A DNA stretch of 64,000 nucleotides from Carallia brachiata (lineage: Eukaryota > Streptophyta > Magnoliopsida > Malpighiales > Rhizophoraceae), in contig JADCRB010000005.1 in the NCBI GenBank assembly GCA_021464245.1, forward strand, positions 682,001 to 746,000, in the 5' to 3' direction. Positions 49,423-61,500 of the stretch are shown here, piece by piece. Position 1 is the first letter of the stretch, and each line of letters begins with the position of its first letter. Below the pieces are notes generated by a model. It did no database searches and was not told the DNA's origin. It saw nothing but the letters and a program-made list of their open reading frames with translations. The position numbers were made by a program, and so were the translations under genes.

Positions 49423-51315
49423 GAACAAGAATAAAGGCATGGAATATGGAGGATATATATTCCTATCTGCATCAGGAATGGAAATTCGTTTGGTATTTTT
49501 GACCAGAAATAATGTTGGGTCGTTAAATGTGGGAGGCAAAAAGAAGAAATGGGAAAAAAGTGGAAGTATAGGAGGAATCCATAAAAAGTATAGATCTCGT
49601 GAAAAAGGAAAGATAAAGCATGTAAATCGATCGTACCACTAGTATTATGAGAAACTGGGGTTACAAGCTAAAAACGTTAATAAGATCACGAGTTTAGATC
49701 TTGGTGATTGAGCAGCCTAATGGGTATTCGCCTGTTTTCTCTTATCACAATTCAGGTTCTAATTTTAGTGTTGAATTACTACCGCCCTACTTATTTGAAA
49801 TTATGTGAGAGTATGATTGTTAGTTCAAAATTTGTTAATAATGTAATCAAATATAGAAAAAGTCCGTCAAGCCTAACAATATTTTAATAATAGGTATATT
49901 CTTTAAGAGTAATTAAATAAGACTTAAAAACAAACGGTAATTACTCTGATCTTATTTTATAAATTTGATGACTGATATACTTACGATAAATTTTTTAATA
50001 AAAAAAAGAATTAAGCAATTATGTTTAAAGGTTAACAACTATGACAAAATTGGCATATAAATGTTGCGTAACATTAGATATCCCCTTTTAGACTAAACTT
50101 TTTGATTTTTGAACGTATCATCCAAAAGTGCAACGCGAGGGAAAAATAATAATAATAATAATTTTATCGCGACAAAATATACAGTAAATACACAATAATA
50201 TAATTTATAAGATTATAAAATGTATATTAAATTTATAAAAAAAAAATCATAATAACTTTCAAATTGCAAATCTATGACATAAATTATTTTTTTTATGCAT
50301 CAACATAATCAAACTCAATTTTACTTCCACAACATATTTCTCTGAAAATTTATAGATAAACAGTGATATAAAATACGAATATTTTTTTTCATAAGTCTTT
50401 AATTAATTTTTTTTAATTAATCTAACAATTTTTTTTATAATTTTACTTTTATTTAACTTAATATTACTATAAAATTTAAAAATTTAAATAAAATTATAAA
50501 AAAAAATTTCATAATATTTATCTGTATTTTTTTTAGATTTAATCAATGCGTCTGTCATTAGACTTTTCATTTCGTAACGAGGGAGTTTACATCAGAGAAA
50601 TTAACTGCTTGACAGAGTGCTTGGTTGTAAGCAATAATACTAGGGACTGATCATATTTCTTCTCTTCTTCAACATTGAAACCCGTAACAGTCAATAACTA
50701 CACTGCAGTATTCTGGTCGTATCAAGGTCTCAACTCTAAACCAGTTAACCAAATGAGACTTCATTGTACCAAAAGGAAAGCACCTCAACCTTTAAGCCAT
50801 TGCAATCCTGCAAAGTATTTAGTAGCCACAAGTCCTGTCTTCATGGCCGCATGTGCACGAAAATTGAAATTTAGCTAAGAATTTGCCGAGTATTGGAACA
50901 TACTGACTGATCATTTAACCCATCAAATAAAGCCCACCATAGGCAGTGCAGGCTCCTAATTTCTTTCGTGAATTGTTGGAATAATCAACAAAAAAAAGCT
51001 AAGCTTAAAGAGTACCAAATGGCCTTAGGTTTCAATAATATCCATATGATTATAATTAATAACAACGCCTCAGAACAAGGGAGAATAATATTCTGCTTCT
51101 CCGATACAACCCAAAAATCTGGCACCTAAGTTCCTGTTAGATCCAGCCAGAAGCAGCTGACGCAGTAGATGCAAAAGGAAAAATCTTAAAACCCCTTCAA
51201 ACTTGAAAAGGTAACGACCAAGCCAAAAATAGAAAGCAGAAAAAAAAAAAAAGATTAAACAACCCCCACATTCTAGATCAAGTCCAAGCAGGCAAGCAGC
51301 TTATTTAATAAAGTA
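49423..51315. other. Intergenic sequence downstream of CYP78A
   Basis: Very AT-rich from 49780 to 50560 with many poly(A/T) runs. The last 200 bases are probably the CYP78A 3' UTR. Open frames at 49439-49642 and 50675-50878 have no recognisable domains. Confidence 0.4.
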
Positions 51316-52997
51316 CTAATTAACAAGCCTCCTAGGAAGAGCCTTGCAGACCAGAGGCTTCTTCATCTCCATAGAAAGCTTAAGGCGCTCAGTCAAGTCC
51401 ACATCATGATCAGGACAGGAAACCCAATTGAAATTTTGCAGCAGCTGAGCCAACCAGAGGTGAACCGTGGCCAGACCCATAACTTTCCCAGGGCAAACCC
51501 TCCTTCCTGCACCAAAAGGAGCCAGCCTCAGATCAGACCCCATAATGCTCACGTCCTCGTCGAGGAACCTCTCTGGCTTGAACTTCTCCGGCTCCACCCA
51601 GACTCTCTCATCATGAGTGATCGCCCACATGTTTACCATGGCTGTTGTTCCTGCTGGGATGAAGTTACCACCAACATGAACATCATGGATGGCCAAGCGA
51701 GCCCATGAAAGCAATGGCCCTGGTGGATGCACCCTCAGTGTTTCCTTCACAATGGCTTGCAGGTACGGCAGCTTTGAAATATCTGCATCGGAAACAGTCT
51801 TTGAGTTCCCAACGACTGCATCAATCTCAGCCTGAGCTTTGCTTTGGATTTCCTGGTGCAAAACTATTCTTGCGAGAATCCACTCAAGCAGAATGGCCAC
51901 AGTATCAGTACCCCTGAAAATCATCTCCTGGGGAAAAAAAAAGCAAACAATCGTAAACAAAATAAAACAACTTTGCAACTTTTCTTCACATCAAAGAAAA
52001 CGATTCAGATGACTTAAGACAGCATACAAAAAAGGAGAAACATTACCCATAAAACAGCGATCATATCAGCCTCGCTGAGCTTCTGATCTTTCTCCAAATT
52101 AAGCAACACATCAACAAAATCACCAACATTATCACCAACAAAATCTCCGGCAGCCCTTTTCAATCTATGCTCTTTTATGATCTTCTCAACAAAAACATTC
52201 ACTTTTGAGACCAAATTCCTGCATCTCTTCCTTACTCCCTGCAAGTCCAGCCAACCAAGAACAGGAAAATGGTCACTCCAATTGAATATTCCCAGCAACT
52301 CGTAACCTTCACTCACGAGTTCCTCAAGTTCAGTCCCAGCAACACTATTCTCGAACTCGTACATTTTACCGAAAACAGTCATCATCACATTGTTCAGAGA
52401 CCCAAAATGAAGCAGCTTTTTGACTCCAACAGTACCATAGATTTCCATCGAAGCTTTCACTTGTTCAACCATTTTCAGTCCCATTTCGCGCCTGAAAGGC
52501 TCGAAAGCGCCAATTCTCATAGGGCTAAACAAATGGGTGGCCGAGATTCTCCTCAGATTCCTCCAATACTCACCGTAGGGTGCAAAACCCATTGCCCTAT
52601 GAAAGAGCAGCTCGTAAGCAGACTCTTTAACTGGCCTATCAGCAAAAGCTGCGCTGTTCAACATCTCCTTAGCAGTCTCCGGATCACTTGAAATAACAAA
52701 CCGAGTAAAACCCACAGAGAAAGCCATCAGGCGCTTGGCCTTAAAGCTTTCAGCAAGGTTAGCAAGAACTCGGTGAGGAGTCAGCCCGGAAAACACACCA
52801 ACCAAGCCAGCAAGTGGGAGTCCAGACGGACCCGGAATGGCAACCATCGACTTGGACCTAGTTTTGGCCCAAGCAAGCCCTCCAGGAGCGAGCCAGAAAG
52901 CAAAAACAGCCATGAAAGCCAAAACACAAAATAGGAGTTCGAGATTGCCCAACAAAACCATGTTAGGCAGAAACAAAAGGAGGCTTACCAACCCCAT
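51316..52997 (-). CDS. CYP78A5: Cytochrome P450 of the CYP78A family, KLUH/CYP78A5 type, intact
   Basis: CYP78A5 (KLUH) is an ER-anchored monooxygenase that promotes organ and seed growth non-cell-autonomously; its substrate is unresolved (family knowledge). Two exons, 52997-52047 and 51927-51316, join in phase 0 at the conserved site before EMIFRGTDT and give 520 aa. A hydrophobic anchor lies at about residues 17-40, then LAPGGLAW and the hinge [31 protein letters not shown] and [16 protein letters not shown] are hallmarks of this clade. Catalytic signatures are the I-helix RGTDT (322-326), E379-x-x-R382, the PERF motif (435-438) and the heme loop [10 protein letters not shown] with axial Cys462. 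No frameshift or missing key residue is seen. It stands alone in AT-rich sequence. CYP78A5 is the best match by motif memory; another CYP78A member is possible. Confidence 0.93.
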
Positions 52998-53114
52998 TTC
53001 AGCAAAGAAAAGAAAGCAGCAACAAGTAGAGCAACAGAAGGTGGGCTTTTAGTTAGGAGGCAGAAGGAGCGAAGTAAGCTGTAAAGGCGTGAGAGTAGAA
53101 GAGCGTGAGGACTG

Positions 53115-53122
53115 CTTAAATA
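53115..53122 (-). promoter_or_regulatory. Probable TATA box of CYP78A5
   Basis: TATTTAAG on the minus strand, about 118 bp upstream of the ATG, a usual distance for a plant gene with a short 5' UTR. Motif and spacing only. Confidence 0.4.
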
Positions 53123-54577
53123 CTGGTAAATTTGGCGTTGGTGAACCAATTTATTACTGCCTTCAATTTCGATGCTGCTATGAGCCGTCTTAGTAATTAA
53201 TCCAATTTAATTTAATTTAACCACAGTATACTTTTAACCGTAGTTAAAATCTGTCTTCTTTTTTTATTTTTTTTTTCGAATCTAGTAGTAGTTAAAATCT
53301 CTTTCCAGTAAACTTGGCTAACCAATAGCACAGTGTATTGCTTTTCCGCAGAGAATAGTGAATCGATGCCAGCTTTTCCATCAATACGAAATCAAAGGTC
53401 TCCATTGGGAGCCATGGTTACAATTTAAATTTGTATTCTAAAAAGAGGAGGGTGATTTATAAAAATAGTTTATTATATAAATTAATGTTAAATAATAATA
53501 AAATAATTGTATAATTTATTTAATAATATTTAATAATTTATATTATTTTATTATTATCAAAATTTTATTATTTAATTTTTTATTAAAAAATATTTCATAT
53601 TTATATTGTCCGTACTCAAAGCACAACAAAACTTAAAAGTAAAAAATAAAATAAAATTACATAATTATATATAATCTCATTCAATTCAATGTCATATGTC
53701 TTTTTATTTATTTTTTCAACAAATTCAACTACCCCATATTAGTGTATTAAACATTCTTCTAAAAAGAAAAATGGATACTATATTTATTTTAAAAATTGGG
53801 GAAAGAGATGAGAACATTCGTGTGTAGCTGCGCGAGAAGAGATTTTTTTTTTTTTTATTATAAATTTTAATAAACATTTAAAGAAGAAAAAGTAAAATTT
53901 AATAAAATTTACACTCTTACTATTATTGAGAAGCAACTTCTTCGATCAAAGAGATTCTTTTTTTTGTAGGCAGAACAATGGAGAGGAGATACTAAAAGGG
54001 GCCCACCTAAGCATATCTGACAAGTGATGCATGTAATCTTCATTATGATATGATGATCCACTGGGTGGATCTTAGCCGTGTGATCTTGAGCATAAAATTT
54101 ACCATGATTTTCCTTTTTTTTTTATTTATTTTCTCTGTCACGAAAAAGGTTTATGCAGTGATGACTGATGAGCCTGGAGTTAACGTACGGAAGGTGCCAC
54201 AAACTGTACAAATTGCTGAACGTTTATTAAAAGAAAAAAAATAAGGCAAATAAAAAAAATACCCTATAAATATATTTAATAAAATATATAAAAAATATAT
54301 AATTAATTTAATAATATTTAATAATTTATTTATTTTTTAAAATTTAATATATTTTTATTATTTAATAATTTATAATATTATATGTCTGCTGCGAGATTAC
54401 TAATAGGTTGCTATTTATATGTTTTCGAAAGAAAACGAATTGCTGAAGTGAACTGAACAGATTGGTTCAAGGTAATTAAACATGAGGCATGAGTTACTGC
54501 ATACACATAGCACCTGTACAAAAATAATTACTATTTATTGAGTAATAGTTGACCCATTTGGAATTGAAAGGTATTAA
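53123..54577. other. CYP78A5 upstream flank, AT-rich
   Basis: Very AT-rich beyond 53440. It holds repeated variants of TTTAATAATATTTAATAATTTA at 53515-53545 and 54295-54325. No gene is recognised; the frame at 54050-54244 has a hydrophobic start but no known family. Confidence 0.35.
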
Positions 54578-55834
54578 CAGCCTGTTTATTTATTAAAAAA
54601 TAATACATTTGTAAAAAATAAAAATTGAAGAAAATAAAATATGAAATAATATTATCTGTTTTAATATTTTGCTGTGGTACTAATTTATATTTTTTTGTGT
54701 TTGATAAGTATTTGAAAAAAATTGGATCATTAAAAATTTATTTAAATTACTGTTCGTCGAACTGTCACTATTGCCGCCACATGTGGCGTCGTCACCAGAC
54801 ACCATTACTAACAACTATCGAAAGTTGTCGTTTCAAAATCATCGTGTGTCAATCTACACTTTTCCTAACAGCACGCGTCAGAATATGATAAAAATCTCTA
54901 AAAAGCCGCCTAAAATTACTATCTTCTACCTACTCCATTGCACCCGCCGTTTTGTCAGACATCGTCGACACTCAAAACCGGTCTGAAAAGACTCACCGAC
55001 CTCCGATCTATCGTTTCTGACTATCAACGAACTGATTTGAAGCCTCAAAGACGCCAACAAGCTTTGACTTTACCTTGTGCGTCACCGTAAGTTATCCTGT
55101 CGACGCTTGAAACCAACGATCAACGACTCCTATCACTCTAACACCGCATTTGGATAAAATTATTGAGAGAGAAAAGTAAGGGAGAGAAAAGTGGAAAAGA
55201 TGATCATTAGAAGAAAAGAATATTTTATATCATCTTGTGTTTAGAAAGAAGTGATCGGATGGAGGAAAATTATAAATTCTTTTATTTGGAAAATAGTAGA
55301 AAGTAGGGGAGATGAATATAAAATGTGTTGAAATAATAATTATCTTTCATAATAAATTCTATTAAGATATTTTGTTTAGGTTAAATTGTAATTTTTAAAT
55401 TATGTAAGGACAATTGATTCATTTAATAAATTTAGTAAGAGAACTAACAATTTTTCTCTCATTTTTGAGAGGATTAGTTTTGGTGAGTAGGAGAATTAAG
55501 AAAATTAAAAAAAAAATTTTGTACTTTTTAAATATAATAATTTATTTTAATTCTTTCATTTTTCTCTCATTCTCTTATTTTTCTCCCTTCCAAACACGGT
55601 GTAAAGCACCAAAGCTTTGAACCTGATGGTCGACGACTGCTTCGTGAGTATCAATGGCCACCACTCAAACGTCACCACACCATTCCAATGGGACAGCTTC
55701 TTTCGGCGTTTTTTTTTTTTTTTTTTATAGATGACTAGCTATTTTTCGTTAACTGGCTATTTTTCCTCTGCCAAATACTGAAAAATAGGATATCAATTTT
55801 TTAGATTTAAATGTCCCCTCCAACAAATAAACCC
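54578..55834. mobile_element. Harbinger-like element hosting a second MITE
   Basis: Ends CAGCCTGTTTATTTATT on the left and, from the right, GGGTTTATTTGTTGG, sharing GTTTATTTRTT. TAA flanks at 54575-54577 and 55835-55837. The 1257-bp span includes a nested MITE at 55142-55601. No transposase. The ends are short and imperfect, so the outer boundary is moderately sure. Confidence 0.5.
55142..55601. mobile_element. Harbinger-like MITE, nested
   Basis: 460 bp with inverted ends CACCGCATTTGGATAAAA and, from the right, CACCGTGTTTGGAAGGGAG. GA-rich sequence on the left mirrors CT-rich sequence on the right. TAA flanks at 55139-55141 and 55602-55604. Confidence 0.75.
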
Positions 55835-58800
55835 TAATTTACAATTGAATTTTTCGTTCAGCTAATTTCTTGAGATATGGTAAAACAGTTGGGGTGACGG
55901 CTACCCTTTTTCTTCTTTTTTGGCAAAACAGTTGAGGTGACGGCTGCCCTTTTTCTTTTTTTCTTTCCTGATCATTCTTGACCACTTTCTAGGATTTTTA
56001 AACACAAATTTAATGAAATTAATTCATATTTTAATGCCAGCACTTAATTCGAACAATAAGTATCTAATTATAGACCGATGCACTTATCAATTGCCCTCTT
56101 TGCGGTTACCAATTAACAAAATAAATTTCCGTTTTCATCACTTTATTATTCTTTATTGAATAGCCTTGTTACAAACACTGAAATAATAAAATATTATTTT
56201 TTTGTTAATTTTTTATAAAATTTAAATTTAAATTGATGTATCTTAAAACATAAAATATTTATACTATATAACGTTTGCTAAAAAAAATTATTTTAATGAG
56301 GTATACACACTCATTTTCCTCCATAACATTTTTGTTATGAAAAATAGTTAAAAAATTAAACGTAATCAAACTAGTAACAAGTTATATGAATCACATCATT
56401 CAACTACGTTTTCGTAAATTCTTATTTTTCATGTAACTTTGCTCGCATGTGAAACTATATTGTTTTTTATTAATTGATTCCAAAACAAGTTCAAATTCAA
56501 GATTTTAGATTTGAAACAACAAATACTATTGAACTAAACTCATTAGTTCAAACTACATTCTTTGTACCAAAAAATTTTACCCAAACTCTTTTGCAGTACA
56601 ATTAACAAGAATACCACTAAAAAAATAGATAACGATGAAGTAAACCAAAATTTGTTAGATTTAATGTTAATAGAGAAATGAGAAAATTTACATTTTATAT
56701 TGTGAGTTTAAAGGTTATTTATATTTTTCACTATCTATTTTTGAAAATAACAAAAAACATTATCTACTTGGATGGTAGTACTAACTAACACATCTGTCAG
56801 GTTGATGTTAAGAAGAGTTCAAATATATTCCGAAAGTATCATTGAAAATGCACAAAGTCTTCGAATCGCCCTTAATTGATATTTGCAGAAAAAAAAAAGT
56901 GATTGGAGAGCTTTCTTAATTAATATTTGAGTCAAAAATGAAGAAATTTGGTGTTTTATGTTAGATTGAGGCGAGAGGGTGTTTAGATAGAAGAGAGAAA
57001 CCAGCAGAAGAGGACAGCATATAGATAAGTATGACATGTAATTAGATTTTCGATCTATAATATATAAAGGGGCCAACTTTTTCATTTTATAATTTCCGTT
57101 CAATTTGACTAACCACAGTTAATTAGACTGTGTTTTTTGTAAAATCTAAAAATAGACGCTGTCAAATATAATTATCTCTTAAATTTACAGTCTAAAATGG
57201 AAATTACTTAAAGAAACCATTATTAAATTTTCCCTGTGCATCACAAACTAAACTGGCAACAGAAGGGCATGATACAAATGGCTAATTATACAACTCTTGG
57301 TAAAGAAAGGAGTCACATTCGAATAGGCCTATTCAGTGTCCAGGTTGAGTTTTTAGTTTTTTAAATTCAACTATTAATATTTATGTTATTTTAATTTAAT
57401 TTGGATCTTATTTAATTTACACTTACAAAAAAATTATATTGCAAATAATATAATTTATGAATGAAAAAATTTAATGTCGGAAAAAATGAGTTAGCGGCAC
57501 TAAGAAATAGTACAATGTGATGAAAAATTTATTAAATTAAAAGAAAATATGCATCAGTAAAAATACTGTGCATCTGCTGACGTATCTCCGGCCATGTTAC
57601 CGTAGGCTCCAGACCTAAAGAAATTACGGTGAAGGAAAGGATTTGCGAACGTACATGGATAGATATTATCAGATACAAAGGAAAGATTAGTTAAAGAAGC
57701 AAAACCCAGCTGTAGTAATACTGCCTGCAACCAGACAGGCAATCCAATAAAAAAAAGTAATTGCAGGAAGCAAGAGATTACAACAGAGGCTGATATCTCG
57801 TACCACAGCCCATTGGTCAATGCCTTCTTTTCTTTGATTCGTCGGGCTGCAGTACTGCGTGCGCCGTCTAACGTGTCAGACTAGTTATTAAAAGTTATGC
57901 TGCTTGAAAAAAATTTAAAATTTTAATTAAATTTGAGTTAAATTGAAAAAAAATGTTTAGTGATGATATTTATATAATTTTAAAATAATAAAAAATATAT
58001 AAATAATTAAATTTATAAAAATTAAAAAAATAAATGATTATATATAATTAATTAAAATTATATAGTTATTTATTACTAATTATTTGTAACTATATGATGT
58101 TACACTGAATTAAAATTTCAATTAATCAAAATTTTAATTTAACAATTATTAAATTAAATTAATATGAAATTATTTGAACTGATTATTATTTTTAATTTTA
58201 TACGACTATAGCTAATTAAATTAAATTTTTATTACCACCATTCACATGATTTGATTTGTAAGAGATTTAAACTTTTAGTCTTGTAGTCGGTGATTCGTAT
58301 TCTATCAATCTTGATTGATGAGGTTAAACCTATAGCTCTCCACTTGACATAAGATATATTATAATTATCTAATCTTTTTACACAGATATATAGTTGCAAT
58401 ACTTATTATCAGATTGTGAGGCAATACACCTGTTTTTTCATTTTGTAAAAAAAAAATTAAAATTTTATTTATAAACATACTTTTAATATAATAATATTTA
58501 AAAAATTATTGATATAATTATTAACAACAAAAAAATATATAAAAAATATAATAACATTTTGAACAATTAAAATTTTTTTTATACTTATGGCATTCTCTTT
58601 CTCTTTCACTTATATTTTAGTTATTATTTTAATTTCTTTTTTGGAGTGTAGAAGAGTAAAATAGAGAACTAATGGTAGTTACGTTTGAGAAGATGGATTT
58701 GTTACATGAATATGAGTTTAAATCATTTAAACTCATTAATACATTATATTAATTGATTTTTTCAATTCATAATTTATTTACTTATGAAATGTTAATAATT

Positions 58801-59930
58801 AAATTTATTAAATATGATATAATAATAATGTATTTAACACTAATATATTATATATTATTCAAATATAAAATTTTCTTTATATATTTAAAATTAAATACCA
58901 ATTTAATCAATATAAATTTTGTTTAAACTAATTGATTCGAATTAAATTTTGAACCTCTAATAGCTATTATTATTTTTTTGGTTTGGAACAACTAGCTATA
59001 AATTGATAAAGTGCTTGAAACAGTGGATTGAAGATGTGACGGAGATGCATGGGTAAACTCGAAAAATCCCAAAGATTTACGAATCATAAATTTAGTAAAA
59101 CACTAATTATTATGAGAGGTGGTAAGTGTGGAATTTTTAAATTACATTATCACAAAATCAATTTAGCGAAATTGCTTTTCAATTAAATAAGAATACATTT
59201 GTTCCCCTTCCACCATTCCTCTGTTGAGCAGATGTGATCGGGGTATTGTAGTGTATAAAGTAATTTATTGATCATTTTGATTGGTATTTCAAACAAAATT
59301 TTTTCAGATTTACCCAAATGTTGAAACTTTGCAGCGCATTTTCAACTGGAAAAAGATTGATGGCTAAAAAGAAATAGTTAAAAAAAGTGTTCATACAACA
59401 AGTCTAGTTATCTATAAACATATTAATTTTTTTGTAACAAAAATAAAATAATAATTTATTATATTATATTGTATTAATCTAGTTGCACAAATAATCAATT
59501 TTTGCATTTTAGACATTTCTTCTGGCTACATCTCTCTAACCATGTACTAGTTCCCTTCCTAATTAATGTATATATCTCAAGAAATTATATGATTTATTTC
59601 GTTCTTTTATCATGAACATCGATATTTCCCTTCTTTCACTCTCCTTTTTTTAACAATGAACGAATCAGATCGAACCACCCAGTTTGAACTAAAAAATAAG
59701 GAACTGGTTCAAGGTCTGATCTAGTAACCTTAAAAACCTCTGAGTTGAAAGACCGACTACTAATCCGAGAATCGGCCGGTTGAACTGAGAATCGGAAAAC
59801 CGATTACGATTTTCAAATAAAATGTACTGTGGAGAGAAGCAAGGTCTTTTTAGCTTATTTTTGTCATTTTTGAAGCAGCCAACATATCTTTTCTGTTTCC
59901 AAGTTGGAGAATAGTATATAAGGAACTCTT
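55835..59930. other. AT-rich intergenic desert
   Basis: No gene is firmly supported. A less AT-rich island at about 57555-57870 holds an 88-codon minus-strand frame (57820-57554) with a hydrophobic N-terminal half but no family I recognise. A stretch at about 59650-59815 with GAACCACCCAGTTTGAAC and GAATCGGCCGGTTGAACT resembles ends of plant hAT-type non-autonomous elements, but its borders are not defined. The rest is poly(A/T)-rich sequence. Confidence 0.4.
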
Positions 59931-61500
59931 ACTTATAAAGGTCATCTAATGTCTTCTTCACGCTTCTGAGAGCCTTCCTTTTGGCTGAAACTACTTTGTC
60001 CTTCAAAGTTGGCTTGAGAAGTAGATGTCTCTACCTAAGAAAGCGCCTTCATGGTAATGGAAGACAAATGAACGCATTCGCAAAGCAAGTCACCTTTTAT
60101 TATTGTGGTTGCGAAGTGAGTTACCCTTTATTACGTTCTATAAAAGTATTTCTTAAGGCGTATAAAGGGAGGAGAGCAAACCCGGGCAGTGCCTTCCAAC
60201 TTCTTTGTTTGGTAGAGAAAGCAATACATGGAAGGAGGTCGCATCCCTATTCTAGTTGCATTGTCTTATTACTTTAGAGATCTTATGGGCCAACTATGGG
60301 AAAACCGTTCTTCGTTTGTTCTGCCTCCAACCTTAACTATTCTATGTGGAGGTCTTCAACGTTGTAGGGACGTCCTCAACCTCAGGTTGCAAAGTGCCAT
60401 GTCTCGTTTCTTTATCGATTTCTAAGGCGATGCGCCTGGAGAGGCAGATGAACATGGCGGCCCCATTCAATGCTTACCACTGATTCTTACTCGAACTATC
60501 GTGGATTTGGTTTGTTTCCAGATAGCCCCATATTTCCAAGTGTACTTAATTTTCACTGTTTGATGTATAAATCTCTGAGAAGAGACTTTGTAATGAAAAG
60601 AAATTTGTAATAAGAATCTTACTTGTTCTATCACATGCTTTCCTGACTTTTAATTTTCTTATGGTAATTAGTGTTGTTTTGTTATTTTCAATCGTTTGCA
60701 CGTTCTCAATACGTATACTGCAAACTCGTAGTAGTTAGAAGTGTGTGCAAGCCTGCTGGGCGGTTCCACTTGTGGGGGACAGCCTAGGTGGAACCGCCTA
60801 AGCTTGGGTCAGATTAGGAACCATTTAAGAGCTGAGTTCACGAAGAGCTCGTCGTACGCTTCTAGTGACCTCGCTCAGTTGTTACCTAAGCGAGTTTAAA
60901 AACCCTTTGGTGTTGATTCCAAGCTACCCGACGATGGCAATAGGGTTCCAACTGGTAGTTACCGTGGACACATGTTAGGATGCCAAACTTCCAATAGGAT
61001 TTTTGAACTCGCAACTGCCTCTGTCTGTATGTTTTTTAACCAACCCTACGTGTTAGGTGAACAACTTCTAGCTTATTTTAGGTGTCTAGCCATCTAACCA
61101 ACTACCAGAATTCTTGCTAGTTCTCTTATTGGGAGGGTAACTTATCAGTTTCCATCTGTCAGCCTATCGCAAGCTGTTTGTAACTCATCTATCCTTAACG
61201 AGATGTAAAATGCTCTTGGTGTTTCATGCTTGGCCATCTAGTTTGAACAATCAAATTGTAGTCCTGAGCAAATCAATGAGTAACTTCTCTAGTCCAGGCA
61301 TTATAGAGAATGTCTGCCTTTCCCAATGTGTTAAATTTTATTGCGTTTATACAATACACATCTTGTTGGTTGGGGAAGCTTTGGGTTGGTAGACCAAGTT
61401 TGCGTTTCAGTAGTCCTGTTGCTCTTGGGCATTTTCCTTTCTGGCAGGTAGCTTTTTGAGCTCGTCTACTTGTCAAAAGAGGTTCCAATCTTAACAAAAA
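59931..61500 (-). mobile_element. Probable 3' region or LTR of the Ty3/gypsy element
   Basis: Less AT-rich sequence lies directly downstream (in minus-strand terms) of the gypsy integrase C-terminus, where the 3' LTR should be. The other LTR lies outside the window, so the ends cannot be set by comparison. The small plus-strand frames here (59981-60425) show no known domain. Confidence 0.35.

Noticed and set aside
51406..51917. Plus-strand open frames opposite CYP78A exon 2 (and 52269-52691 opposite exon 1)
   Set aside because: Antisense shadows of a well-conserved P450.
59981..60425. Two overlapping plus-strand frames of 98 and 65 codons
   Set aside because: Probably within the non-coding 3' region or LTR of the minus-strand gypsy element; no domain recognised.
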